Made by a program: the position numbers and the translations under genes. From assembly GCA_964625745.1 (NCBI GenBank), contig CAZVCJ010000016.1, forward strand, positions 1-37,593: DNA of 37,593 nt. The letters are read 5' to 3'. The first letter of the stretch is position 1; each line of letters begins with the position of its first letter. This document shows positions 23,262-31,039 of the stretch, one piece after another. The notes under the pieces were generated by a model. The model was not told where the DNA came from. It was given only the letters and a program-made list of their open reading frames with translations, and ran no database searches. This stretch comes from CAZVCJ01 sp964625745. Its GTDB lineage: Bacteria; Chloroflexota; Anaerolineae; VGOG01.

Positions 23262-23330
23262 GAGTAACGAGTCAATGAGGCAACAAGCATAACTCGTTAC
23301 TCGTTAACTCGTAACTCGTAACCTAGACAA
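23262..23330 (+). repeat. Intercistronic stem-loop and ACTCGT repeats between groES and groEL
   Basis: GAGTAACGAGT at 23262-23272 is inverted as ACTCGTTACTC at 23292-23302 (11 bp), followed by further ACTCGTAA-type short repeats. It may adjust the relative amounts of groES and groEL message. Confidence 0.65.
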
Positions 23331-23345
23331 AATTAAGGAGGAACT

Positions 23346-24974
23346 ATGCCTGCAAAACAACTGATTTTCTCGGAAGAAGCTAGAAGGTCCCTGAAGAAGG
23401 GAATTGACGTCATGGCCAGTGCAGTGGGCACAACCCTGGGGCCGAAGGGACGCAACGTGGCCCTGGACAAGAAGTGGGGAGCCCCCACCATCACTCACGA
23501 CGGCGTAACCGTGGCCAAGGAGATAGAGCTGGAGGATCCCTACGAAAACATGGGCGCCCAGCTCCTCAAAGAAGCAGCCACCAAGACTAACGACGTGGCC
23601 GGAGACGGCACCACCACCGCCACCGTCCTGGCCCACATGATCGTCAACGAAGGGTTGAAGAACGTGGCCGCTGGAGCCAACCCCATGCTCATCAAGAGGG
23701 GCATCGAAAGGGCCACCCAGGTCATCGTGGAGGCCATCAAGGAACAGGCCAAGGAATTGGTCACCAAGGAAGAGATCGCCAACGTGGCCGCTATCTCGGC
23801 CAACGACAAGGACATCGGCGGACTCATCGCCGACGTGATGGACAAGGTCGGCAAGGACGGGGTGATCACCGTCGAGGAGTCGAAGGGTTTGGCCTTCGAG
23901 ACCGAGTATGTGGAGGGGATGCAGTTCGATAGGGGTTACATGTCTCCTTACTTCATCACCAACCCCGAGGCCATGCAGGCCGAGCTGGAAGAGCCCTACA
24001 TCCTGATCCACGACAAAAAGATATCCGCTGCCACCGACATCATCCCCATCCTGGAGAAACTGGTTCAGGTGGGGAAGCGCGAGCTGGTGGTCATCGCCGA
24101 GGACGTGGATGGAGAGGCGTTGGCGACGTTGGTCCTTAACAAGCTGCGGGGCACTTTCAGCCTGCTAGCCGTGAAGGCTCCCGGCTTCGGCGACCGGCGC
24201 AAGGCCATGCTCCAGGATATCGCCATCCTCACCGGCGGTCAGGTGATCACCGAAGAGATGGGGCGCAAGCTGGAGACTGCACAGATCAGCGACCTCGGTC
24301 AGGCCCGCAAGGTCGTGTCCAGCAAGGACGACACTACCGTCATCGAGGGCAAGGGCTCCGATAAGGAGATCAAGGGCCGCATGGAGCAGATCAGGGTTGA
24401 AATCGAGAAGAGCACTTCCGATTACGACAAGGAGAAGCTGCAAGAGCGACTGGCCAAGCTGACCGGTGGAGTGGCAGTCATCAAAGTCGGCGCCGCCACC
24501 GAGGTAGAGCTGAAGGAGAAGAAACATCGCGTCGAGGATGCTCTCTCAGCCACCAGGGCCGCTGTGGAAGAGGGGATCGTTCCCGGAGGAGGCGTAGCCC
24601 TCATCAACGCCGTGCCGGCCTTGGATAGTATCAAGATGGACCTCCTCGACGAGCAGACAGGGGTAAACATCCTCAAGAGAGCCCTGGAGGAGCCCATGAG
24701 GGGGATTGTTCAGAACGCCGGCATGGATGGCGCTGTGGTAGTGCAGAACGTGAGGAGATTTCAGGAAGAGCAGAAGAACGACAAGATAGGCTACGACGTG
24801 ATCGCCAACGATTACGGGGACATGGTGGAGAAAGGGATCATTGACCCGGCCAAGGTAACCCGAAGTGCGGTGGAGAACGCGGCCAGCATCGCCGCCATGA
24901 TCCTCACCACCGAGGCCCTGATCACCGAGATTCCTGAAAAGGAACCACCCGCACCACCTATGCCTCAGTACTAG
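23346..24974 (+). CDS. groEL: Chaperonin GroEL
   Basis: 542 residues. TTLGPKGRNVALDKKWGAP near residue 30-48, the ATP-site AGDGTTTATVLA at about 86-97, GANPMLIKRGIE, and EEGIVPGGGVAL in the equatorial domain. It forms the double-ring folding chamber with GroES. The C-terminus is EKEPPAPPMPQY and lacks the GGM repeats of many groups. AAGGAGG lies 5-6 bases before the ATG. The operon ends at a strong terminator. Confidence 0.97.
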   Translation: MPAKQLIFSEEARRSLKKGIDVMASAVGTTLGPKGRNVALDKKWGAPTITHDGVTVAKEIELEDPYENMGAQLLKEAATKTNDVAGDGTTTATVLAHMIVNEGLKNVAAGANPMLIKRGIERATQVIVEAIKEQAKELVTKEEIANVAAISANDKDIGGLIADVMDKVGKDGVITVEESKGLAFETEYVEGMQFDRGYMSPYFITNPEAMQAELEEPYILIHDKKISAATDIIPILEKLVQVGKRELVVIAEDVDGEALATLVLNKLRGTFSLLAVKAPGFGDRRKAMLQDIAILTGGQVITEEMGRKLETAQISDLGQARKVVSSKDDTTVIEGKGSDKEIKGRMEQIRVEIEKSTSDYDKEKLQERLAKLTGGVAVIKVGAATEVELKEKKHRVEDALSATRAAVEEGIVPGGGVALINAVPALDSIKMDLLDEQTGVNILKRALEEPMRGIVQNAGMDGAVVVQNVRRFQEEQKNDKIGYDVIANDYGDMVEKGIIDPAKVTRSAVENAASIAAMILTTEALITEIPEKEPPAPPMPQY

Positions 24975-24984
24975 ACAGTACATG

Positions 24985-25020
24985 AAAAGCCCCTCCTGGT
25001 TGGGAGGGGCTTTTTCTTTT
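24985..25020 (+). terminator. Rho-independent terminator of groESL
   Basis: AAAGCCCCTCC, a 5-base loop and GGGAGGGGCTTTTTCTTTTT. Confidence 0.95.
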
Positions 25021-25045
25021 TGGGGTGGTTTTAGTGTACGCGAAA

Positions 25046-25116
25046 GAGTACCTCGGATGTAGAAATGGACGATGGAATCGAGTCGTTATCGTGTATTTCT
25101 GTCATCCGAGGTAATC
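25046..25116. repeat. 71-bp palindrome, copy 1 (GxxExxY gene 3' side)
   Basis: Ends GAGTACCTCGGAT and ATCCGAGGTA are inverted; inner arms GAAAT, ACGAT and ATCGT, ATTTC also pair, leaving a loop of about 14 bases. About 82% identical to the copy at 25951-26021 in the same orientation. Confidence 0.85.
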
Positions 25117-25119
25117 CCC

Positions 25120-25929
25120 TCACGGAATCCGCACCGGCCGCACGTCCAGGCGCTTGCCGTGGAAGTTGACGAGTAGCCCTAGTTTCTTGTCGAAGTGATC
25201 CAGGTAGCGCCGCATTCTCACATCGAAAGCCAAGCCCATCTCCTTCACTGCGAACGCAGCCACGATCACCTTATCCTCAACGATCAGCAGGCGACACTTT
25301 CGCGTGCTCACATACTCGCCCTCGTAGAAAACCGGTATTTCGCGCACGAAGTCAAACGAGATGTCCTGCTCGCTCAGTTCGACCTGTGCCGCGCGGCGGT
25401 AGATGTGGTGGAAGAAGCCAGGACCGAGTTCGTAGTGAACACGGTGCAGGCATCCGTACAAATGACCAACTAAATCAGGATACAGCAGCGTTGGGTCATC
25501 CGGAATCTGTGGTCGCCAGGTGAAGTCAGGGCGGCGCTGAGCGTAAAAGTAAGCGTAGCGCTCGATCTCTACTCTGGGGCCGCCGAAATTGACCAGTAGC
25601 CCCACGTCGGCGCCGGTCACGCGCAAGTAAGAAATAATCTGCGCGCGATGAAGCCCCGTCAGTGCCGGCACGACTTTCAGTTCTAAGATCACCTTACGAT
25701 CCACGGCGATGTCGCAATAGTATCGCCCAACCTCAATGCCCCGGTAGTGAACGTGAAACTCCTCCTCTGTCGAATTCGGTATCTGCTGCCTGGTAAGGCC
25801 AATGCTGACGGCCTTCTGAATGTCCTCCTCGGGCAGCCCAGGCCACAGGTTGTTCCCGACGTGGAACAACACGCCCCGGATCTTGTAAGTCAGGTCAGCG
25901 TGGAGAAGTTTATTCTCTGTATCGCTCAC
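25120..25929 (-). CDS. GxxExxY family protein (PD-(D/E)XK nuclease-like), two-domain
   Basis: 269 residues formed by two related halves. Residues 1-125 keep the putative nuclease core: YYCDIAVDRK then VILELKVV (Asp, Glu-x-Lys) and QIISYLRVTGADVGLLVNF. Residues 150-269 repeat the pattern (HYELGPGFFHHIYRRA, EDKVIVAAFAVKEM, KKLGLLVNFHG) but lack the Asp and the ELK lysine pair, so this half is probably inactive. The family's function is unknown. The start is GTG at 25929, with a poor ribosome site. The gene is framed by two 71-bp palindromes four and 21 bases from its ends, suggesting one transferred unit. Confidence 0.8.
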   Translation of the reverse strand: MSDTENKLLHADLTYKIRGVLFHVGNNLWPGLPEEDIQKAVSIGLTRQQIPNSTEEEFHVHYRGIEVGRYYCDIAVDRKVILELKVVPALTGLHRAQIISYLRVTGADVGLLVNFGGPRVEIERYAYFYAQRRPDFTWRPQIPDDPTLLYPDLVGHLYGCLHRVHYELGPGFFHHIYRRAAQVELSEQDISFDFVREIPVFYEGEYVSTRKCRLLIVEDKVIVAAFAVKEMGLAFDVRMRRYLDHFDKKLGLLVNFHGKRLDVRPVRIP

Positions 25930-25950
25930 GTTGATTTCTCGTCACGGCAG

Positions 25951-26021
25951 GAGTACCACGGATGCGGAAATAGACGACAAAATCGGGCCGTTATCGTGTA
26001 TTTCCGCTATCCGAGGTACTC
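25951..26021. repeat. 71-bp palindrome, copy 2 (GxxExxY gene 5' side)
   Basis: GAGTACC at one end, GGTACTC at the other. Compared with copy 1, arm differences are paired: A-T becomes G-C, and two G-U type pairs become C-G and G-C, so the stem is kept. Confidence 0.85.
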
Positions 26022-26039
26022 TTCCCCTCCACAAATGCG

Positions 26040-26918
26040 CTAAGCCCCCACCCCGGCCTCCTGTAGAATCTTCACCCCCGCACTGGCTCCGATGCGCGTG
26101 GCTCCGGCCTCGACCATCTGCTTGACAGCCTCGAGGGTCCTGATACCTCCCGCAGCCTTGATGCCCATCTCAGGCCCAACCACCCGTCGCATTAGAGCCA
26201 CGTCCTCAACTGTGGCCCCACCTGGGCCGAAGCCGGTCGAGGTTTTGACGTAGTCAGCCCCGGCCGCCTTGGCCAATTGGCAGGCCTTGACCTTCTCCTC
26301 GTCCGTCAACAGGGCCGCCTCGATGATCACTTTGCAGACAGCCCGGCTGTTGTGACAGGTGCGCGTCACGGTGGCGATGTCTCGCTCCACCAGCGCGTAG
26401 TCCCTGGATTTAAGGGCGCCTACGTTGATGACCATGTCAATCTCGGTGGCCCCGTCCTCGATGGCCTGTTGTGCCTCGTAAGATTTGACCTCAGGCGAGG
26501 TGGCTCCCAAAGGGAAGCCCACCACTGCAGCGATGGCCACCGGCGCGCCCTTGAGGAGCTGAGCGGCCAGTTTGACGTTAGCGGGGTTGACGCAGACGGC
26601 GGCGAAGCCGTACTTGCGGGCCTCGTAGCAAAGCTGGGCGATTTGCTCCTGGCTGGCGTCCGCTTTGAGCAAGGTATGGTCAATCATGTGAGCGATGTTG
26701 GCAGCCACGTTAGTGTAGCCCAGAGGGTTGCCGATCCTGGTCGCTCCCGCGTCAATCACTTCCCGGGTCTTGTCCGGGCACTTCTCGGTGCACTGACCGT
26801 TGCAAGTCAGGCACTCCGATCCTGATTGGGCGCTGACCTCTTCCTCCCGCAACAGGATCAGCACCTCTTTGGTGATTCGTTCCACGAGTCGTTCTACGGC
26901 TGCTCTATCCAGGTCCAT
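26040..26918 (-). CDS. deoC: Deoxyribose-phosphate aldolase with N-terminal extension
   Basis: 292 residues, about 70 longer than common DeoC. The aldolase part runs from about residue 75: DHTLLKADAS, CVNPANVKLA, AAVVGFPLGA, EIDMVINVGALKS, KVIIEAALLTDEEK, the Schiff-base lysine in ADYVKTSTGFG, and GIKAAGGIRT. It cleaves 2-deoxyribose-5-phosphate to glyceraldehyde-3-phosphate and acetaldehyde. The extension starts with an amphipathic helix (DRAAVERLVERITKEVL), as in microcompartment targeting peptides, then a cysteine cluster CLTCNGQCTEKCP that may bind a metal. It lies 4 bases after rpiB and is co-translated with it. Confidence 0.93.
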   Translation of the reverse strand: MDLDRAAVERLVERITKEVLILLREEEVSAQSGSECLTCNGQCTEKCPDKTREVIDAGATRIGNPLGYTNVAANIAHMIDHTLLKADASQEQIAQLCYEARKYGFAAVCVNPANVKLAAQLLKGAPVAIAAVVGFPLGATSPEVKSYEAQQAIEDGATEIDMVINVGALKSRDYALVERDIATVTRTCHNSRAVCKVIIEAALLTDEEKVKACQLAKAAGADYVKTSTGFGPGGATVEDVALMRRVVGPEMGIKAAGGIRTLEAVKQMVEAGATRIGASAGVKILQEAGVGA

Positions 26919-26922
26919 TTCC

Positions 26923-27666
26923 TCATTTCCGCAGAAATCGCTTCTCGACGCTCATGATCTTGTTCACGCGGCGCTCGTGACGGCCGCCAGCGAATTTCGT
27001 TTCCAGCCACGTCTTCACGATCTCCTTGGCCAGGCCCTCGGCGATGAGATGCCCGCCTAAGGTCAACACGTTGGCATCGTTGTGCTCACGAGCGTTCACG
27101 GCTGTGGAGAGATCGTAGCATAAGCTGGCCCGCACTCCTGGCACCTTGTTCGCTGTCATACAGGAGCCAATCCCTGCGCCGTCAACCATGATCCCGCGCC
27201 AGGCCTGGCCTTCGGAGACCAGCTTGGCCACGGCGTAGGCGAAATCGGGATAGTCCACGGACTCGCTGCCGAAGGTGCCGCAATCCTTGACGGCGTAGCC
27301 CAGTTCCTGGAGGTAAGCTTTGAGGGTCTCTTTCATGGCATAGCCGCCGTGATCAGCGCCGAGGGCGATGACTTTGCTACCAGGGTTGGGGTTCCTGCTC
27401 AGGGTGCTGATAGGGCCGGATTCCGGGGAGAGGGACACCCTTCTTTCCAGGGCCACCTCCCGAGCCCTGGGGGTAACTATGGCCGCAGCGGGGAGAGACA
27501 ATTCGCCCCCGCTGGGAACAGCCTCCACGTCCTTTTCAGTTATCAGGGGGCGCTTCGTCGCAGCGGACGGAGATGGGGCATGGGGCTCATTAGGGTCGCT
27601 CATGCCAAGTGTCCGTAGTAGGACTCGCCGTACTATTTCCCTTACCTCGCCTTCCTGTATGGTCAT
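26923..27666 (-). CDS. rpiB: RpiB/LacA/LacB-family sugar-phosphate isomerase with N-terminal extension
   Basis: 247 residues; common RpiB is about 150. The isomerase domain begins near residue 97: IALGADHGGYAMKETLKAYL, SVDYPDFAYAVAKLV, ANKVPGVRASLC, NDANVLTLGGHL and GGRHERRV. The N-terminus has an amphipathic helix (EGEVREIVRRVLLRTLG), a Pro/Ser-rich linker and a segment ITEKDVEAV...AAAIVTPRAREVALER like those in microcompartment enzymes. In place of the usual CGTGIG with catalytic Cys the sequence has DGAGIG. It should interconvert ribose-5- and ribulose-5-phosphate or a related sugar phosphate. Located between lepB and deoC in one minus-strand operon. Confidence 0.9.
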   Translation of the reverse strand: MTIQEGEVREIVRRVLLRTLGMSDPNEPHAPSPSAATKRPLITEKDVEAVPSGGELSLPAAAIVTPRAREVALERRVSLSPESGPISTLSRNPNPGSKVIALGADHGGYAMKETLKAYLQELGYAVKDCGTFGSESVDYPDFAYAVAKLVSEGQAWRGIMVDGAGIGSCMTANKVPGVRASLCYDLSTAVNAREHNDANVLTLGGHLIAEGLAKEIVKTWLETKFAGGRHERRVNKIMSVEKRFLRK

Positions 27667-27698
27667 TTTACCCTGACTCGATGTGTTAGCCAGCTACC

Positions 27699-28286
27699 TT
27701 ATTCCGTGGCCGCGTAGGAATAGTGGGGCACAAGTCCCAAATGCTTAGGGGGCCAATATGAGATCCAGGCCTTACCTACAAGAGCATCTCCAGGCAGAGG
27801 TCCCCAACTATGGGAGTCGCTGGAACTGCTGCGATTGTCACCCAGGACGAAGTACTCGTCTTCTCCCAGGCGTTGAGGCCCCCAGGCGTACTTGCCCGTG
27901 TGGAGTGTGTACGGTTCCTCGAGTTCTTCGCCGTTGATAAAGATGCGTTCCCCTCTGACCTCCACTTTTTCCCCTGGCAGTCCGATGATCCGTTTGATGA
28001 AATCCCGCCTGGGATTCCTGGGGTAGTGAAAGACCACCACATCGCCGCGTTCAGGAGGGTGAAGATAGTACACGAGCTTGTTTATGATCAGATATTGCCC
28101 ATCGTGCAGGTTGGGCTCCATGCTGACTCCCTCAATGCGGAAGTTCTGGATCAAAGTGCGAATCGCAAGGAAAATCAACAGGGTCAGGAGCACTGTCTCC
28201 ACAATCTCGCGCAAGATGGACTTCTCCCTCTTCGGTTGATCTTCTATATCCTGGCCGTTCTGTATCTGAGGTGATTCTTCGAGCAA
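27699..28286 (-). CDS. lepB: Signal peptidase I
   Basis: About 195 residues. One membrane helix (ILREIVETVLLTLLIFLAIR) is followed by FRIEGVSMEPNL with the catalytic Ser, RRDFIKRIIGLPGE with the general-base Lys, and GDNRSSSSDSHSWGPL. It removes signal peptides from exported proteins at the outer face of the membrane. A TTG at 28286 with GGGAGG 7-8 bases upstream is the likely start; the in-frame TTG at 28319 lies upstream of the predicted transcription start. rpiB follows after 32 bases without a promoter, so the three genes are probably co-transcribed. Confidence 0.93.
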   Translation of the reverse strand: MLEESPQIQNGQDIEDQPKREKSILREIVETVLLTLLIFLAIRTLIQNFRIEGVSMEPNLHDGQYLIINKLVYYLHPPERGDVVVFHYPRNPRRDFIKRIIGLPGEKVEVRGERIFINGEELEEPYTLHTGKYAWGPQRLGEDEYFVLGDNRSSSSDSHSWGPLPGDALVGKAWISYWPPKHLGLVPHYSYAATE

Positions 28287-28318
28287 ACTGTTCCTCCCTC
28301 TCTCATAATGTGGCCCCA

Positions 28319-28347
28319 ATTATAATACATCTCCAATCAGAAGGCAA
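28319..28347 (-). promoter_or_regulatory. Promoter of lepB-rpiB-deoC
   Basis: Minus strand TTGCCT at 28347-28342, a 17-base spacer and TATAAT at 28324-28319. Confidence 0.75.
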
Positions 28348-28376
28348 ACTGGCCCTGGGGATTCAGAGAGGCTAAT

Positions 28377-28405
28377 TTGACAAAAGTGCCCATCTGGTTT
28401 ATGAT
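28377..28405 (+). promoter_or_regulatory. Promoter of the lipoprotein gene
   Basis: TTGACA at 28377-28382, a 17-base spacer and TATGAT at 28400-28405, divergent from the lepB promoter. Confidence 0.75.
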
Positions 28406-28479
28406 TAACTTGGCGAGGTGGCGTCATTTCGTCTTACTATGCCAGCTTGCCAGAGCAATTTCAAAAAGGAGGCACGAAG

Positions 28480-29004
28480 ATGTCACAGAGAGTTAAGATG
28501 CGATGCATTTGGCTTGTCGCGGTGATTTTGATGTTGGCCTCCCTCTCACTAGCCGGTTGCGCTGAAGTTAAAATCGTTGACCGGCCCCCCGTTTCCCTCG
28601 ACACATTGTCCCTCAGCAAGGTTAGAACTCCCGTGGATGAGCACGACCTGGCTGTGCTGGCCATTGACTTTGACCCCCCACTGGAATATGAGCAAATCGT
28701 GGTCAAGGGGGAGCAGGCAACTTTGTTGGTAGCGGTGGAGAACGTTGGCCTTCAGACCGCAACTGACGTTAAAGTGAAGGCGCGTCTGTCTGCTTACGAA
28801 GATGATACTCTAATCCTGGAGAAAACTTGTCACCTGGACACCATCGCCCCAGGCCAGATAAAAATAGCTCGCTTCAAAGACATCTCCCGCATTCCCTACC
28901 GACCGGCCTATCGCTTGAAGGTATGGGTGCTGCCGGTATCTGGCGAGATTGGCACGGCAAATAACCAAAAGAGCTACGATCTCTATATAACCATGCCACG
29001 GTGA
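28480..29004 (+). CDS. Lipoprotein with CARDB-like domain
   Basis: 174 residues. A signal peptide ends in the lipobox LAGC at about residue 27, so the mature protein should be lipid-anchored outside the membrane. Residues 60-170 form a single Ig-like domain typical of CARDB (ATLLVAVENVGLQTATDVKV, then ANNQKSYDLYI). Function unknown; such domains bind other surface proteins or sugars. AGGAGG 8 bases before the ATG at 28480 defines the start. Confidence 0.8.
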   Translation: MSQRVKMRCIWLVAVILMLASLSLAGCAEVKIVDRPPVSLDTLSLSKVRTPVDEHDLAVLAIDFDPPLEYEQIVVKGEQATLLVAVENVGLQTATDVKVKARLSAYEDDTLILEKTCHLDTIAPGQIKIARFKDISRIPYRPAYRLKVWVLPVSGEIGTANNQKSYDLYITMPR

Positions 29005-29056
29005 TAACAAGACCTGTCTGGCGGTTCAGGTGAACTATCCCCAAGAATAGGTAACC

Positions 29057-29416
29057 GTGATGACGACAGAACTGGATAGGCAACGCCAAGCGTATGTAGC
29101 TGCTCTGGCGCGCTCATTGGATGACCTGATTGCTCAACTGGCAGTCATGCCGGAGGTTGAGCGAGTCATTCTCTTTGGCTCCTATGCTGCCGGTCGTCGT
29201 GATCTCTTCACCGACCTTGACTTGCTGGTAGTCATGCGGTCTCCCCTCAGCTTTATAAGCCGTACTGCTGACCTCTATCGGCGTCTTTGCACTGACGTGG
29301 ACATGGATCTCGTGGTCTATACACCCGAGGAGATAGCACGGGCGGGCACACATCCCTTTCTGAATCGTGTCCTCACTGAAGGGAGAATACTCTATGAGAA
29401 AGCACCCGCTGGCTGA
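29057..29416 (+). CDS. Minimal nucleotidyltransferase (MNT-like)
   Basis: 119 residues. VERVILFGSYAAGRRD and FTDLDLLVV are the nucleotidyltransferase GS...D-x-D signature. MNT proteins such as MntA modify and silence HEPN toxins. No HEPN partner is adjacent: the lipoprotein gene is upstream and a terminator with DUF881 genes is downstream. It may therefore work alone or with a distant partner. Two consecutive ATG codons serve as start, with a weak AGG upstream. Confidence 0.8.
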   Translation: MMTTELDRQRQAYVAALARSLDDLIAQLAVMPEVERVILFGSYAAGRRDLFTDLDLLVVMRSPLSFISRTADLYRRLCTDVDMDLVVYTPEEIARAGTHPFLNRVLTEGRILYEKAPAG

Positions 29417-29465
29417 AGGACAGCGTGAAGGGTAGAGAGGGGAAAGGGGGGAGAGGGCGCCAAGG

Positions 29466-29506
29466 ACCCCTTCTCTGGGCAATGCACCGGAGAAGGTGCT
29501 TTTTTA
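29466..29506 (+). terminator. Rho-independent terminator
   Basis: CCTTCTCTGG pairs with CCGGAGAAGG (one mismatch), then TGCTTTTTT. It ends the lipoprotein/nucleotidyltransferase unit. Confidence 0.85.
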
Positions 29507-29521
29507 ATCCGAGTACTGACC

Positions 29522-30253
29522 ATGAAATTCAAGCTTGATGGTATCGGCCGCTACATCCCTATCCTGGTGATTGCTCTGATCTTCGGTGCTTTATTGGGCT
29601 TGCAATGGAAATCGCCCCCAGCGAGGCCTACGACGGCGCCAGGCATCGAGCACGAGTCTGGGGCTCTGACTATCAAACGCCTGGAAGCAGAGCAGGAGGA
29701 GCTTAAAGAGAGCATCGGGCGGATGCAGGAGGCATTGGACGAGTATCGCCGGGAGCTGGCCGATAGCACGGAGATGCTGAAAGAGATAAACGCCGAGTTG
29801 GAACGCCAGAAAATGATGGCCGGACTGTTGGCTGTCGAAGGGGCCGGCGTCCAGGTGACTCTCGACGATAGCAGCATCCAGTCGGCGACGGCGGACTCCA
29901 ACGAATTCCTCATCCACGAGTACGACCTGCGCGATGTGGTTAATCTCCTGTGGCTGGCCGGCTCTGAGGCCATTGCCGTCAACGGTGAACGGATCGTAGC
30001 TACCAGTTCTATCTATTGCGTAGGTAGCACGGTCATGGTCAACAATACCCGCCTTTCTCCCCCCTATCTGATCCAGGCCGTCGGTAACTCCATCGCGCAG
30101 GAGGACGTTTTGCGCAATCCTGCCTATCTAGTAGGGATCAAGCGAAGGGCTGAGCTCTACGGCGTGCAGTTCAAGGTAAACAGGACGGGGACGCTCACCC
30201 TTCCCGCTTACAAGGGGGGCTTCCCTACCCACTATGCCCAGTTGGGAGAGTGA
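29522..30253 (+). CDS. DUF881 family protein (first of a pair)
   Basis: 243 residues. One N-terminal membrane helix (residues 12-27), a coiled coil of about residues 50-100, then the DUF881 domain: GAGVQVTLDDSS, DLRDVVNLLWLAGSEAIAVN, ERIVATSSIYCVGSTVMVNN, SPPYLIQAVG. DUF881 (YlxW-like) genes often lie near cell-division genes in Gram-positive bacteria; here the neighbours do not show this. It is followed after 27 bases by a paralogue. Confidence 0.85.
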   Translation: MKFKLDGIGRYIPILVIALIFGALLGLQWKSPPARPTTAPGIEHESGALTIKRLEAEQEELKESIGRMQEALDEYRRELADSTEMLKEINAELERQKMMAGLLAVEGAGVQVTLDDSSIQSATADSNEFLIHEYDLRDVVNLLWLAGSEAIAVNGERIVATSSIYCVGSTVMVNNTRLSPPYLIQAVGNSIAQEDVLRNPAYLVGIKRRAELYGVQFKVNRTGTLTLPAYKGGFPTHYAQLGE

Positions 30254-30280
30254 AGGACAAGTGACGAGAAGGTTGGGGCC

Positions 30281-30955
30281 ATGAAGAGCCGTTCTGCACA
30301 GTTGTCGTTAACCATAGTCTGTTTCACATTGGGCCTGTTGCTGGTGGCCCAATTTCGCACTCAGCGGATGACCGATAGCTCTCTACTGTCCGCTTCGAGC
30401 GCCGATCAGTTGCTTATCATCGGCAGCCTGGTGGAGAACAACACCCGCCTGCGTGAAGAGATGGATACGCTGGAAGAACAGCTCAGCGAGTATCAACAGG
30501 CTACTGGACGGGCTGTGCTGGAAACTTTAGTGGAGGAGCTGAACAAGGTCAGAATCATCAATGGGTTGGTGGAGGTCTCAGGGGCGGGTGTCGAGGTAAG
30601 TATTGACGGGCCTATCGGCGTCCTGGATGTGCAAGACCTGATCAACGAGTTGCGCAATGCCGGCGCGGAGGCTCTGGCCATCAACGGGGAGCGGCTGACC
30701 CTCTACTCGGTAATTGCCGGCGCTGAAGGTGGAGGAATGACCATCAATGGGGTGAGACTTTCGCGGCCCTACGTCTTGCAGGCTATTGGTCAACCTGAGA
30801 CCCTGGAGACGGCCTTGCTCAGGAGCGGGGGGCTTATTGCTACTCTGGAGCGCAACTACGAGGGCCTGGTCGTGAGCGTGATCAAGCGCGAGAGAATGGT
30901 CTTGCCTGTGTACAAAGGGGACACCGAATTCGTATACGCTTCCCCGGTGAAATAA
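30281..30955 (+). CDS. DUF881 family protein (second of a pair)
   Basis: 224 residues with the same layout: N-terminal helix, coiled coil, then GAGVEVSIDGPIGVLD, DLINELRNAGAEALAING, LYSVIAGAEGGGMTINGVRL and RPYVLQAIGQPE. AGAAGG 8-9 bases before the ATG. It probably forms a pair or complex with the previous protein at the membrane, extending outward. Confidence 0.85.
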   Translation: MKSRSAQLSLTIVCFTLGLLLVAQFRTQRMTDSSLLSASSADQLLIIGSLVENNTRLREEMDTLEEQLSEYQQATGRAVLETLVEELNKVRIINGLVEVSGAGVEVSIDGPIGVLDVQDLINELRNAGAEALAINGERLTLYSVIAGAEGGGMTINGVRLSRPYVLQAIGQPETLETALLRSGGLIATLERNYEGLVVSVIKRERMVLPVYKGDTEFVYASPVK

Positions 30956-31039
30956 GGAAAGCCTGGGTTGAGCCTGCCGAAACGGCGGCCACCGGAGTCG
31001 TCGGCAGCCGCCTGACCCCGGCTAGAGGGTGGGCCAAAC

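Noticed and set aside
23261..23335. CRISPR-like array between groES and groEL
   Set aside because: Units are under 12 bases, irregular and without spacers.
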